A program made the translations under genes and the position numbers. From Posidonia oceanica (lineage: Eukaryota > Streptophyta > Magnoliopsida > Alismatales > Posidoniaceae): 64,000 bases of DNA. The notes under the pieces were generated by a model. That model was not told the origin of the DNA. It did no database searches and worked only from the letters and a program-made list of their open reading frames with translations. The DNA lies in the NCBI GenBank assembly GCA_037176725.1, contig JAZBRS010000026.1, positions 59,126,501 through 59,190,500 on the forward strand, written 5' to 3'. Shown piece by piece: positions 33,051 to 46,259 of this stretch (positions are counted from its first letter, which is position 1; the number at the start of each line of letters is the position of its first letter).

Positions 33051-33965
33051 AAACAATCAAGCATTCTCAGGCTGATATCCTAAACTATCAACAATCAAGC
33101 ACTCTCAGGCTGATATCCTAAACTATCAAACAATCAAGCACTCTCAGGCTGATAACCTAAACTATCATCTGGGCCGATCCATGGTTGGCCCACAGTTGTG
33201 TTATACGGCTGACATCTAGTAACTGTCCCTTGCAATTGCGGTTTCCAGTTGATAGGTCTGTAAACTATCCACCAGTTGATAGGACTGTAAACTATCGCTA
33301 GGCTGATATCCTAAACTATCACCAGCAATTGCATTATACGGCTGATATCCAGTAACTATCCCTCATCATTGCGCGTTCCAGTTGATAGGCCTGTAAACTA
33401 TCCGCCAGTTGATAGGACTGTAAACTATCGTTCCAGTTGATAGGACTGTAAACTATCGCTAGGATGATATCCTAAACTATCACGCGCAATCATGTTATAC
33501 GGCTGACACCCAGTAACTGTCCCTCGCAATGCCGTTTCCAGTTGATAGGACTGTAAACTATCCGCCAGTTGATAGGACTGTAAACTATCCGCCAGTTGAT
33601 AGGTCTGTAAACTATCGCTCCAGTTGATAGGACTGTAAACTATCCGGCATTTGCGTTATACGGCTGATACCCAGTAACTATCACTCATGGTTTGTGGCTT
33701 CCAGTTGATAGGTCTGTAAACTATCCGCCAGTTGATAGGTCTGTAAACTATCCGCCAGTTGATAGGTCTGTAAACTATCCGCCAGTTGATAGGACTGTAA
33801 ACTATCCCACACAACCATGTTATACGGCTGATATCCAGTAACTATCACTCACAACTGCTCTAGGCTGATAACCTAAACTATCACTCCAGGCTGATAACCT
33901 AAACTATCGCTCTAGGATGATAACCTAAACTATCACTCCCGGTTGATAGGACCGTAAACTATCCG
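33051..33965 (+). repeat. GATAG...CTATC hairpin array, element III
   Basis: The same three sub-types in the same order as 8561-9575, with about three to four fewer units near the end (fewer GGCTGATAACCTAAACTATC copies). Each unit keeps complementary GATAG and CTATC arms. Confidence 0.9.
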
Positions 33966-34523
33966 GACGATAAGTCTGTCACCTTATCACCCTTTTTGGC
34001 GTGACCTTGCCCTAGGAAGGCAAGGTCATGCACCTCCTTTTTGCGATAGGAGAGTTGGCCTCTCTCCCCTCGCACCCCTCTTTTCTCTTCTGCTAGCTTG
34101 CTCCCCGGGCGGGGACGAGCTGCACCCTGTTTTCCCTTGCTTTGTCGCGCAAGTCTGGCTTTCCTGCCAGATCCTTGCACCACATCGCGTCCATTTAGCA
34201 TTTTCTCTTGCATCATCTCTGCATCTTCTCAGCTAGCATTGCATACTACTTTAGTATCATTGACCTCACTTGCACAGCATCAGCATTTTCCTCTAATTGG
34301 CTAACTTTTGTACTAACTCTTGCATTGCATTTGCGTTAGCATGCATTACACACTTAGCATCATCCATCTGCACCCTGCATTTTGCATTGCGGCAACGGGC
34401 TACGATCTTCGGTGCATCCGCCGAATAAGTAGCTCACGCCCATAGCAAATCGCTGCTCCCATCGGTCAGATGGGGTGTCTTGTCAACCCTGAGCAGCGGC
34501 CTCGCTCCGCTTGACCTTGCTCA

Positions 34524-34535
34524 GGGAGGGGCATC
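34524..34535 (+). promoter_or_regulatory. Polypurine tract, element III
   Basis: GGGAGGGGCATC immediately before TGTTGACACC, identical to element I. It sits in the same dyad: GATGGGGTGT 34469-34478 with ACACCCCATC 34541-34550, and CCCTGAGC 34487-34494 with GCTCAGGG 34519-34526. Confidence 0.85.
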
Positions 34536-36420
34536 TGTTGACACCCCATCTTGGCAGGCTTGGACCACTTGGAGCCCTCCTGGTGATTGCTGGACTCAAA
34601 CCCAAACCCAAACCAAACCCTAACCCTCTGCTTTACCCTTCAAAACTAAGCCAACTTGACCTAAGCCTTTACCCCTCTTCCCAAGCTCAAAACCTAACCA
34701 AAATCCATAGGAAAACCCACCAACACCCACTTAGCAAACCTGCCCAAGAACTTAGAAACTTTCAAACCTAGACCATTCCCAAAAATCCTAGAAAACCTAG
34801 GTAAAACTACCCTTTTTCTACACCTCAAAACCCCTCCAAAACCTTCTTAGAATCAAACCAAAACTTCAGAACCAACACCTCAAACCCTAGACTGCCCACT
34901 CACCAATTTTCATCCCATTCCAAGACCTTTAAGACCTCCATTCACCCAAATTATCCTTTTCTCTCTCCGAGATTATCATTTTCTCTCTCCTCTCTCTCTC
35001 CTGATTATCATCTCTCTTTTCATCCCCTTCTTGCTCCTTCTCTGGTCTGGCTGTGGGCCCCCATTGTGCTTCTATCCTTCCTCTATCTTATTCCTATTTT
35101 TACTTTATTTTTAACACTTTCCCTAATTTTCAAAAAATCCTTTTCCTTCAACCTATCTCTTTTCCTTTTATCTCCCTCATTTTTCCATTTCTTTCCTCCT
35201 TCTCTTTTCCTTTTCCCTCTTTTGCAAAAATTCATAAAAACCCCTAAAAATCTGTAAAACCCCAAAATATAAAAGAAACAAATCAGAACCCTAAGAAAAA
35301 CAATGGAAAAACATTAAACAAGCAATTAAAAAAACTAAATCAAGCTAAAAAGAAAACCAAGCATGTAAGCTAAAAAATGCAAAACAAATAAAAAAAAAAC
35401 ACTGAAAAATCAAGAAAAAAACTAAAATGAAATCAGAACCCACCAAAAGTAAAAACCCCATCAGAAGAATTAAAAAACAAACCCTAAAAAGAAGAATTAA
35501 AAATCAAACACTAAAACAAGTAATTAAAGAAGCAAAAGACTTAACCTAATAAACATAAGAAGAACAACATAAAAACTTAATTAAAAAAAAGGAAAAGAAA
35601 AACACATTTGAAAGACTTAAAAGCACCCCATCAAACCAGAAAAATCTAACTAAAAATTTCAAGAAAAATTAACAAATGAAAATCAAAACATAATTTGAAA
35701 GACTTAAGAAAAGAAAACCCTAGAAGACTAAGAATTAAAACCTAAAACCAATCCTGATTAATACGAAAATAAATCCTGAAAAATCCTAATCAATGTCCTA
35801 AGTATCTAACAAGGGAAACACAATTTTTAAAATAATTTAAAAAGGGTTTAACAAACATTTAATCAAGTGAAAACTAATTAAAACAAGACCAAAACCTTAA
35901 AACCCTAATCAAGCCCAAAACACACTAATTAACCCAAAACAGTCATTAAAACATCTAATTAAAATCCTAACTCACAACACAACCTTTCTAGTATTTTTAC
36001 TTATTTTTAATTTATTTTTCTAATTTTATTTCCTTTTTTTTTCCTCTCTTTCTTTCCTTCTTCCTTCCTCATTTTCTTTCTTTTTTCTTCCTTACTGGGC
36101 CCATCCAGCCCATCTCTCCCTCTCTTCTTTATTTCTTTTTTTCCTTCCAGCCCGCAGCCCGGCCCGCTTCACCCTTCTTCTTCCCCACCTCCTCTGCATT
36201 TTTTCCACCAGTTTTCTCCCACGAGCTGCCAACAGTCCTCCCTCCTTCATTTTTGAATTCAAGCTTCCATCTTATCATCCACAGCAGCTCGCCGCTCTCT
36301 TCTATCTCAGCACCAATTCCGGAGGCTTTCAATGCCAGTCGCCTCGCCGTCTCCTATCTGCTGCAGTGCCGCCGGTGGAATTCAAACCACCAGCTCGCGC
36401 CCAGCAGTCCCCTCCTCGTG

Positions 36421-36427
36421 ATAAAAG
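36421..36427 (+). promoter_or_regulatory. Candidate TATA box of LTR III
   Basis: ATAAAAG at offset 1885 from the LTR start, aligned with TATAAG at offset 1896 of LTR I. Confidence 0.45.
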
Positions 36428-38943
36428 CCTCCTCCTCGTCCTTCAATTCGGATGGACAGTAGTAGCAAGAGAGAGAGAGCAGACCTGAGAGAGCGAAGAG
36501 AAACCAGAATCCAGAGCCTTCTCCCCACCTGAGCGACCTCCTTCTTCTTCCACTTCATCCTCCAATTCCCAGAGAGAAGAGTCCGAGAGAGAGAGCTTGA
36601 GAGTCTTCCTTGGCACCCCGGAGAGAAAACCAAATCCCAGACCATTCCCACTCCTGAAAACCTCTCCCGTTTCTTTCCCGAAATTCAGAAAATCCTCCTC
36701 TCCTTTTTCCCATAACCCAGCATCCTTCCCGGCCTCAGAAGTCCTCCCAATCACTCCCCCAATCTCACCCAACTACCAGCCTTCATCTCCCGCCATCCCA
36801 TTACCTTTTCACCACCTAAAACCGCCCTGAAACTCCACCTAATCACCACTGTAAGCCAACCTCCATCCTCTCACAATTCCCTCCTCCAGAGCTTACCGCA
36901 TCCTCCCAAATCCCTCCCCAACACTCGCCTGAACTTCATCTTCCAGAAGCACCTTACCTTCAGCCCCATCCTCCACTACAGACCACAAACTCCACAACAA
37001 ACACCTTGCCTCACTTCAGACCTAAAATCAGCCCAGCTCTCAAACTCTCTCCACACACCCCGGAAAGCCCTTCCAAGCATCCAGACTCACTCCCCGAACC
37101 TCTAGCAGTCCTCCGGAAGGCTCCATCCAAGCCGAGGAGTAGCAGACAGCTCCCCCGGCCTCCGACAGCTCACAGTCGACCCACAAACGCTGACCTTCCG
37201 CTCGAGCTGCAGAATCGCCGCTTGATCATCTGGGAAGCACCGGAGCATCGTCCTAAAGAAGCCGCAACCGCCGCGAACCGCTGGAAGCCTCCCCTGCAAC
37301 CGGACGACGTCCGCCGGCCATCTCCGATCCTGCAGAGATCGAGGGCACGCTCTGGACGCAACTACAGGTATTTTCTTACCTTCCCCGCTCTCTCTCCTCC
37401 TCCTGCTGCTTCTCCGCCGATCAGAGTCGGCTTCCAAGCCTTCCAGCTCCGACTGCAGCTCGCCGGTCTTCCCTTCTTCTCCGGCGCCGGTCTCCTGCTC
37501 TCCGCGCGCTCCGGCTAGCAGAATGGTCCCCAGTTGGTCTCCGGAGCTCCGCACGATCGCCGACATCGTCCTCCGCCGGTCCGGACGCCCGCAGCTCTCC
37601 TGTGCCAGTGGTGGTGAGCGCCGGTGGCTCACTGCTTCAGTGCCAGCCACCGCCGGCCAACACTGTGCTGTTATTTTTCTGTTAATATAGTTTATGTGTG
37701 AATATTGCATTTATGCCTTAAGTTTCTCCATTTTTGCGTTTTGGTCCTTAGTTTATTTAAGTTGCTTAGTTTTTAATTTAATATCATGCTAAATTGCTGC
37801 TTATATTTCTATTTTTCTGTATTTCTATTTAGGTCCTTTTACTGTGTTGTTTAGTTATAAAATTTTATGTTTCAGCCCCTCTGTTTTCAATTTTTGCACT
37901 TAGGTCCTGTTGTAAATCAGTTCATTTAAAGGCATTGATTTTGTCATATTGCATTGCATTCTGAGCCCCTGCTTTTTCTCATTTTTGCATTTTCATCCTC
38001 TGCACTGTAGGAACTTAGGTTTTATTTTGATTTTTGCATACTGCATTGCATGTTTTACCTCATGGTTTTGCATTTTTGCATGTAGGTCCATTTTAAATAT
38101 GCAGTAACTGTTTTCCATGCATTTTTGCTTATTGCATTGCATTGTTAACCCTGTTTTTCCCAAAAATTGCACATCAGTCCTGTCTTCTGATTTCAGAGCA
38201 TGTTTACCTTATAAAATTGCATATTTGACCCCTGCATGATTCAAAAATTACACATAGGTCCTTGCATCCTTTAAAAATCATGTAAAAAGACTATTTTGCC
38301 CCTAAAGTTGCATCTTAGCTCCTATGCTTACAAAATTGCATGTAGACCCTCCACTTGCATTCCCGGACTTCCCAGAACCTTGTTTTCTAGAAAATTTGCA
38401 CTTTAGACCCTAGTTTTTCCAAAATTACCCTCTGATTTCCATTTGTTTTCAAAACTTCTTCCAATGCATGCCCTCTTTTCAAAATAGCTTTCTGAACCCA
38501 ATCTTTTGCAAAATAAAGCCCTCTGCCCTCTCCTGTTTTCAAAACTCTCTCCTGTGGGCCCCATCCTTTTTGAAAATTTGCATTTAGCCCCCTTCTCTTT
38601 TTCAAAAATGGCATTTGAACCTCTGGTTTCTAAAAATTCTCCTCTTGTCTTTTCTTGCATCTTGCATGCATCCTGCATTCATTTAGCTTTGCATTTTAGC
38701 ATCCCTTTGCACACACTAAGCATCTTTAGCTCCCCTTCACTTGGGAGGACCTTTTGCACACCCCTAGGACCTCCTGAACACCTAAATCTGTTCTTCTCCC
38801 CTGTTCTGGCCCTCCTGCCTTGAAGCTGCGATATCTTCCGATCCGGCCGTTGGATCTTCTCAAGTAGGCTACCCAGGCGACCGCAGCGAAGCGCTCTTCA
38901 GCATGGACTTGACAGATCTCAGATCAGGCTCCCGGATTTCTAG

Positions 38944-39270
38944 GTATGTCCTCCTGAACCCCTGCATTGCATTCATTTGCATGCCATTTGCATTGTTTCC
39001 CTCGTTTTCGATTTCTGTCTCTTTGAGCATGTAGAATAGGGCCTCCTCCTCTTGTCTATCAACTTAGATCTCCGTTTCGCGTTTCCCTATGTGTTTTGTG
39101 TTGAGTTTTCCTTGGATTTACCACTTAATGTGACTTTCTTCCCCCTTTTCCACGATCCGATCGCATCGCGAGCTTTGGGCAGCGTGCGAGACACACCGTG
39201 GAACGGTTTAGTGGGAAATGGTCGCAAAAGAGGTGGTAATCCCCCCGTTTGCTCACTCTCCCCTTTGTAG
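38944..39270 (+). other. Intron-like segment inside LTR III (327 nt)
   Basis: Donor CTAG/GTATGT and acceptor CCCTTTGTAG/GTCTTC, equal in length and context to the segment in LTR I. Confidence 0.45.
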
Positions 39271-39399
39271 GTCTTCACACCTACTCTGTGTGGCCCCGAA
39301 CAGCGCCTGTTCTCACACATGCGTTGTTTTGCTTCTCCTTTTACTGCTTCTAATCATTCCCTTGCATTTGCATTCGCACGGCTTTTTCCGAGGTTTTAT

Positions 39400-39650
39400 C
39401 TCGCAGCTTTTGGCACCATCTTGCGTGCCCGCTCTCGTTTTGCCATCGTTTTGCGTGCCTGCTTTGTCTTTCGTGCCGTTTTGCTCACTCGCCCTGTTTT
39501 TGGCACAGTTTTGCGTGCCCGTCATCGTCTTTTGCAACGATTCGCGTGCCGCCTTGCTTTCTCGCCCGTTTCGCATGCCGCCTTGTCTTTTGCACCGTTT
39601 CGCGTGCTTTCTTGTTTTTCACCTCGTTTTGCGTGTTTTACACCGTTTTC
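39400..39650 (+). repeat. About 30-bp tandem repeat in U5 of LTR III
   Basis: About eight imperfect units containing TTTTGCGTGCC, colinear with 15180-15400 in LTR I. Confidence 0.85.
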
Positions 39651-40291
39651 TCTTGCATGTCGATCGCATTGCATGGTTTTGCCGTTGTTTTGCTTTTTCG
39701 CTTGCATTTGCATATAGGGCTGTGATGCTTACTGCCTGGAGTTCTCACGAGCCAGGTTTCGCCTGGTTCGGAACACAGACAGCGTAGCTGAGCACTTAGA
39801 CAGCACGTTTACTTCCTTGCCCTGCATCTCTCCACTTAGAGCACACCTTGAGCATTCATTTAGGCATTCATAGGCACATAAGCATTCAATCCTGCATTTC
39901 CCTGCGTATGCGAGCGTAAGCCTAGAAAGACTGATTCTCGGGCGTGTCGGGGGTGCCTAACACCTTCCCCGCACGTAACAGGAGTCCTTGCCCTGTCTTT
40001 TGGCCCGCAATGACCATACTGCCCTTATCCTAGGCTAGAGTCATCTCTTTTGCATGTATTTGCATTTGTTTCCTTTGCATTGCTTTGCTTTGCATTTCTT
40101 GCTTGGTTTTGCGTGTTAATTCACGCATTTCCCCTGGTTTTCCTTGTCTCCCGTTAATGGACATGGTGGCGACTCTGATTTGTCTTATCTTTCTCTTTTT
40201 TCTCCTCGATTTTAAGTGTTTTCGAGTTGAGCCTCTTCCTCGGATCCAATCGCCGCTAATAGCGAGCCTGATTCCGATCGAGATCGCTACA

Positions 40292-41106
40292 ATATTAAAG
40301 TAAAAGTTCCTTAAGGAAATCTTCCTCTAGTTAGAACAATTAACCTGAGCGAACCCGGGCCAGTGCAAGTCGCTCTCCCATACTCAGTGTTAATTGTGAT
40401 AGCTAGATCAAGATCTTGACGTGTCCTAAGTAGTTATTTTTGACTCCTCCTTCTCCCTGAGTCAAAGACAACCCTTAGTAGATACTTGCACTTTAATATT
40501 TTATATTTATTTACTGTTTTATGGTTTGATTAAGTACCGAGCCTAAGGACAGAATCCTTGGTGGAGGGTCCCTCTTTGGAGAGACAAGCCCTCCATCTAG
40601 GCCCTCTTGGTGGACCCTAAGGAAGGTCAAGGAGGAGTACCTATAAGCCAACAAATCCCATTCAGTATAAACACACAGGTTTAACTAATTAATTAACTAA
40701 CTAACCACCTAAACAGTAAAAACAGCGATCTGCCTACAACTTGTATTCTTTTCTTTCCTGACAGTTACGTGGTCTGTCCAAGACAGACCCGGTTTGTTGA
40801 CTGAACAAGAGGCATAGCCGCCTGTTCAGAAGGCGCCTCGCTCAGCCGCTCGGTAAACCGGCGACTTGTTTGGCCGCCTGTCACATAGGCGACTACAGGG
40901 AAACACTCCGTTCAGTGTGCCTTGTTTGCAGGGATTTGTTTATCTCCATTTACAGGTTGCAGAAACATCAGAGTAGCAGCTACTTATTGATATTTTCACT
41001 TCCATTTAATCGAGTCTGTATTAAGTAGTGTTAATCCAGTCTGTAATCTCCTTCTTGAATCCTCTGTAATAGTTTGAAAAAAAAAGAAGAAAAAGACAAT
41101 CTTGCA
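40292..41106 (+). other. Leader / possible 5' LTR remnant of the gag-only element
   Basis: Non-coding. It includes GCGACTT/AGGCGACT words at 40790-40900 like those in the LTR at 46600-46990, so part of it may be 5' LTR. I could not identify a primer binding site with confidence. Confidence 0.4.
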
Positions 41107-43792
41107 ATGGAAGCTTATCAACAAAATCATGAGCACATCAACATGACGTCTGCCTCAACCTCTACCTCCATCGCACAACAAAGTCACTTCAACTTCACAA
41201 ATAGAGGAGCCAAAGACCCCTAATTTCTCGCAAGCGATGGGCCAATCATTTGAAGAAGAAAGAGAAATAAGTCACTCCCGACCTCGGAGTACCCCGTTTG
41301 AGCATATAATTCCCGGGGTGACCTCCCAAGTAGTGCCTACAACGACCGCTCCCTATCTATCTGAGGAAGCGGCTAATGAGATCTATCGACCTTTGGCACA
41401 CCACCACCCCTTGTTTAAGAGCCCGCAAATTCCATTCTCCCACCAACCTTCTTTCCTAAACCCTCACCAAAAACCATTAACCATGCCCACTCACGCCTAT
41501 TCATACAACATGCCACCAAGCCCCACTATGAACTTCCCTACTCAAAATTCATTCACACAATACCACGCAATACCAACCTACCCTTACATCCATCCAACTC
41601 CGCCATATACAACCCAATACATACCACAACCTCCCGCTAATACACAATACTACCCTACTCCACTTCCATCATCGTTCTTCCATCCACAACAAACTTCCGC
41701 TAACGCACAATCATACTACACTCCACATCAAACCCAACCCTTCTCTCCAGCATACGACCCTCTATCACCACTGTTCCACCAAAACCATGGGCACCTAAAC
41801 CAGAGACAACAAGCCATGCCGGGACAAGACATCAAGAGAATGATCTCTAAGGCACTAACAGAGGTGGGAGTTATGCATAAAGCACAGATAGGGTTTGACA
41901 CGACAAAATTTCCTCATTTTGTTCTTCCACTTAAGCTCAAAATGCCAAAAATGAGGAAATACAGTGGAACAGAGGATCCAAGGAGCCACCTAGCCACATT
42001 TGCCATGGATGCTTTGCCCTATCAATATGACAATGGGCTTATAATCTATCTCTTCTTCAAAAGCTTGGAAGGAGAAGCACTGGGATGGTTCAACACGCTC
42101 ACAGCATATGATCTCAGTGACTTCAGGATGGTCCAGGAGAAATTTTTGCGCTAACATGTCCATCGCATCCAGCACGAGCCTACAAAGAGCGACCTCCTCA
42201 CTGAAAAGATGAAACCTGATGAGGAGTTTGCTACTTTTGCAAGTAGATGGAGGGACATGGTTGCAAGATCTAAATGTTATATTCCTGAAAGCCAAGCAGT
42301 CGAGATCATTGCCCAAAACGCTACAGGAGCACTCAGAACAGGGCTACTAATGAGTGACCTCCGAACATAACCTCAGCTACACGAACGTGCTGCAAGGATC
42401 CTCCGTCACAAAGAGGACCTACCATTCTTAGAGCTCGAGGGAAGGGGCAAAAAGAAGGGCATTGGCTATACACTTGAAGGGATCACTGGTGACATGGCAC
42501 AGGTCTCAATCCAGCAGAAGTAGAAGGGCCAATACCAGTCTGAGCAATCACTCCTGGCCAAAGGGCAACTGACCCAGTATCAGTCAGAGCAGTACCTGAG
42601 CCAATCAGCGCAGTACCAGGGGCAGTTAGTGCAGTCAATGCGGCACCAACAACAACAGCCACCTGATTATCCAGTACATGCCCAGCAAAGATACCAAGGG
42701 CAACAACAGGGGCAGAAGAACTATCACAACGTTCCTCCTCCACGAAGCTACAAAGGCCCTTAGAGGCAAAACTATCCTCCGCTTCCTGAATCAATCTCTG
42801 ATACATTCAGGATGCTAGTTGAGAGTGGAGATCTGTAGCTCCCAGAGCCCAGTTCGAGTTATCCTAACGCTGATATGTCCAAGTACTATCCTTACCACTA
42901 GAACAACGGGCACATCCTTGAAGAATGCTTCACCATCAAAGATAAAGTCCATAATCTCAATGACAAGGGTGATATCATGTGGCCTAAGCTCAAAGCAAGA
43001 CTAAAGGCAGCTCAACAAGGACAACAACGGATACATCAAGAGCCCTTGTTCAACTATCGAGTGGCTCAAGCGGATGCAGAGATCATCTTATCCGCTGCTC
43101 GATTTGAGCTTGCAAACATCCAGTGCATACGAGCAAATTCCGAACAAAGCCCATCAAGCAAAGAGGACCTTAATCCTAAGGCACCCTCAACACCTACTCT
43201 GAATTCTCATGTGCCCCAGAACATAATGGAAGGTGACTGGTCGCCCATTTATGATGAGTACACTGACATAGATTGGCCCGACGAGCAGACGGTGGATTCT
43301 CAAGTGTTCCAAGACTTAACAGAAGAAAGCCAGTCGCCCATCTACGATGAGTATGCAGATTCAGATTGGTATAAAGCAGAAGCTGCACTGGATTCACTCT
43401 ACCAAGCTCTCCAAGTAGCACAAGCAAGAGCTGATCCTCCTCCCAAACCGCCCGATCCTACAAGAAGACACACTAGGGGCAGTCATGAGCACTATGTTCA
43501 TGAAGGAGAGGTTACTACAGAGCACATCGGCAACCACACTTCAAGAGGAGGAGGACATCTGATAGCCTCACTCCAAAACAAAGCCACCAGGGGCACATCA
43601 CCTGGAATAGGTCAGAACGAGTCTGACTCTAACCCTCTGAAAGCAAGGACTGGGCGCAAACCAAAAGAAAGACAAGAACATGCGCCACAAACACCTGACT
43701 ACTTAACGCCGGGGGCAGACTTCCACAGTCACCCCTCAGGTAAGCCCCCGCATCTGGGAAGGGAGGTGCAAAGTTCCACTGAACCCGACTAA
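41107..43792 (+). pseudogene. gag of the gag-only element, with six in-frame stops
   Basis: Gag forms the particle that packages element RNA. The likely start is ATG 41107, with a frameshift near 41200-41220, because the frame from 41237 reads back upstream in a different phase. A Pro/Tyr/Gln-rich N-terminal region is followed by the retrotransposon gag core (KYSGTEDPRSHLATF near residue 236 of the 41237 frame, then FFKSLEGEALGWFNTL), a Gln-rich stretch, and a zinc-knuckle-like region near 42880-42970 whose first Cys position reads Tyr. One frame is kept from 41237 to 43792 but interrupted by TAA 42152 and 42368, and TAG 42521, 42761, 42836 and 42899. The C-terminal 271 codons (42977-43792) are open, acidic and of unknown role. 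Confidence 0.8.
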
Positions 43793-46259
43793 AGGCAGTG
43801 GTTAATTCGATTAAAACATGTAAGTAAGACATTTTTCTTTCCGTACTCTGTTTTCCTTTATTTTTATTTTTTTTTTCTTTATTTGGTATCTAATGCTAAG
43901 TTAGATTATAGAATAAAATAAATTAAAATAACTGATGAGTGTGGACTATACCTAACAACTTAAAGCACAAAGCAAAACTGCCAAAATATTACCTAAGGTT
44001 TCCTAAGCCGAGACCGTGACACCCAGGGAAGGTCCAACCACTGGTTGTAACAACCTAAAGGCATCTTTAGATCCGTGGGAGTTACATACAATACCCCCTT
44101 AATTAGCATGCCTAACCCTAGAGAGAATCAAAGACCAACTCCTAGCCAAAGGAAGAAGGTTGCATCCTAAATAGAAAAGGAGCTGAACAACTAGGATAAC
44201 CTCAATCTTGTCCTGTCTACACATACACTTGCACGGGGAGGTAAGAGAAAGGCAAGCTCGGAGCAAAGGCTTATGGTACGAACCGCTTGCCAAGTAACCC
44301 AAAAAGCGTCCAGAAAAGATGGCAGCAAAAACTGCCCAAATAGAGAGGAAAGAAGGCAACAAAGAAGCTATCCAAGTGAGGAACAAATGAAAAGAGACAG
44401 TAAAAGAAACTGTCCAACTAAAAGAGGTCAGCAAAGAGCTGTCCAAAGAGTGGAAAAGGAACATGGCAAAAGCTGTCTATGTGTCTAAAACCTAAATCCT
44501 GGAGAGACGCGTTAAGGACCAAAGAAAGGCAAGTGGAATTCAAACCTGAGCCAAAGTCGAGGGCTTATTGCACTTCAAACCTCCTCCACCTATCTCACAT
44601 ACAGACAAGGGGCAGGGAATCCTAGAAGTCCAGGGACTGATTAAACGAAGGAAACAACAATCAAACCAAGGCTAGTATGAGGTCCCAAGTTCTCAAAAGA
44701 CGAGGCATGTTAGAAGGGAAAGCTCTCTCACCCAAGATAATACCAAACAATGCTACAAGGTCTTTAAGTAAGAAGGCTGTGACTGCACTCATCAATCCAA
44801 AAAATACCAAAAATCATAAAATTCCAAATACCAAAAATCATAAAATCCCAAATACCAAAAAATCAGAAAATCCAAAACTACCAAAAATTAGAATACCAAA
44901 AATCAGAAATCCTAAAATACCAAAAAATCAAAAAGTCTAAAAATTCAAAAAATAAAAAAAATCTAAGAAAACCAACTAAAAAGAAGTACCATCCACCCTA
45001 CATACAAGTGAAAACTTAGTATGTAGGAAGACTGGAATTAGTCTGGCCGGTGATGCAACAATCAGTCACCTCGGATTTGGAGACAACGTCCTACTCAAGC
45101 GTGTCTCACGGCTTGGGTGCGTTTTTCTCAACAAAGACATTGCTTTTGCAATAATCTTTAGAGCATCTACAGATGACTCACAATCGGTGTCTACTGGGCT
45201 CCGATTTTCCATCTCTCAGCTGAGGCCAAGACTAATTCCCTCCACCTAGTTCCCAAGCATGTTGATTAAGAGATTACTTTGCCCCCTAACAAGTATAACT
45301 TAGTCAATCGCTCTAGGAATTGGGAAAGGTTCACTTATGATTACTAACATCTTTTGTTAAGTGTGCAGGTATAAAGCTTACAACATAAAGAATGAACTCA
45401 CGCCTAAGGGGCTCATATAGTGTGCAAAGGCACACCCACTTTGACTAAAAGGCAAACCCTGGTTAGGCAAAGGAAGGGTTCACTCCCTCACCCGGTTCTT
45501 TAATCATAGAACTCCTTTATTTGCCAAATCGAGCTGTGGGACGACAGTCCTTTCCCGAGAGTACTGGTCACACTCGAGGACAGAAAACACTTGACCACAA
45601 CAAATTGCATTCATTCATTTTGCATATGTTCATATGGTTTGGGACCAATCGTACCTCGCCGGCCTAACCTAGCTTATGGACCATTCATTGCATCGTATGT
45701 TGCATTTGCATTTGTTTGCTTGAATCATGCATCCATGCATTTTCTCATATCATTGGAAGTGGAGCACGGACGGAGCATTGTTCTTCAAGAGTGTTAGAAA
45801 ACTTAGGACATGTGATTCTCCTAGAGCCAACCCAGTTCCTACCAATCCTTCTATAAATTCCAATCCGAGTAAAATCTCAAACATGACGCCACAAGAGTAC
45901 TCCTTTTCGATCGTGTAAGGGTCACGCCCCACGATTTTCCCCCTAGCTTATGCCCCATTGAAGTACATCTCTACATGGTTGATAGGTCTCGACATCAGCT
46001 GCGACACAAGTTCCGAAACCGACTTGACCCCTTCATGCCTGAGTCTTCAATATGACGGCAATTAATCAAACCACTTGGCCGTTTGGTAAACTCCCGACAC
46101 CGAGTCAGTTCACTCCTTTTTCCTTTTTTATTATCTTCCTTCATCCCTTGTGGCAGATTGTTTGAGGTGGAGCTCCCCTTTTCAGGAAATGCTCAATGGG
46201 ACATTCGTTCATACCTTAGACTCAATCTTGTTCCAAGATCAACTCCAAGGAGGGACATC
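43793..46259 (+). other. Non-coding 3' part of the gag-only element
   Basis: No coding region is supported. It has an A-rich quasi-repeat at 44790-44960 built on ATACCAAAAATCA words, and a loosely repetitive GCTGTCC/ACTGTCCAA block at 44310-44480. It ends with the purine tract GGAGGGACATC at 46249-46259. Confidence 0.6.

Larger units (their letters stand above)
32526..40291 (+). mobile_element. Element III: 3'UTR and LTR of a Tat element (plus)
   Basis: From 32526 the sequence follows element I from about 7750 to 16033 nearly unit for unit: TCATCATTACC array (32526-33050), GATAG/CTATC array (33051-33965), unique segment, polypurine tract, LTR. It is therefore a close relative or duplicate of element I truncated at its 5' side inside the first array. 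Nothing upstream of the array (83-bp repeats, PMD-like ORF, pol) is present. Confidence 0.85.
34536..40291 (+). repeat. LTR of element III (5756 bp, complete 3' LTR)
   Basis: TGTTGACACC to GATCGCTACA, colinear with LTR I throughout and only 145 bp shorter. It carries a TATA candidate ATAAAAG at 36421-36427, a splice-donor-like CAG/GTA at 37367-37369, the TTGCA-TAGGTCC word array (37700-38700), the 327-nt intron-like segment and a 30-bp array at 39400-39650. It is followed directly by ATATT and the gag-only element. Confidence 0.9.

Noticed and set aside
37102..37710. 202-codon minus-strand ORF, and 37006-37518 plus-strand ORF
   Set aside because: Both overlap in the GC-rich segment of LTR III, and LTR I does not preserve either over the full length.
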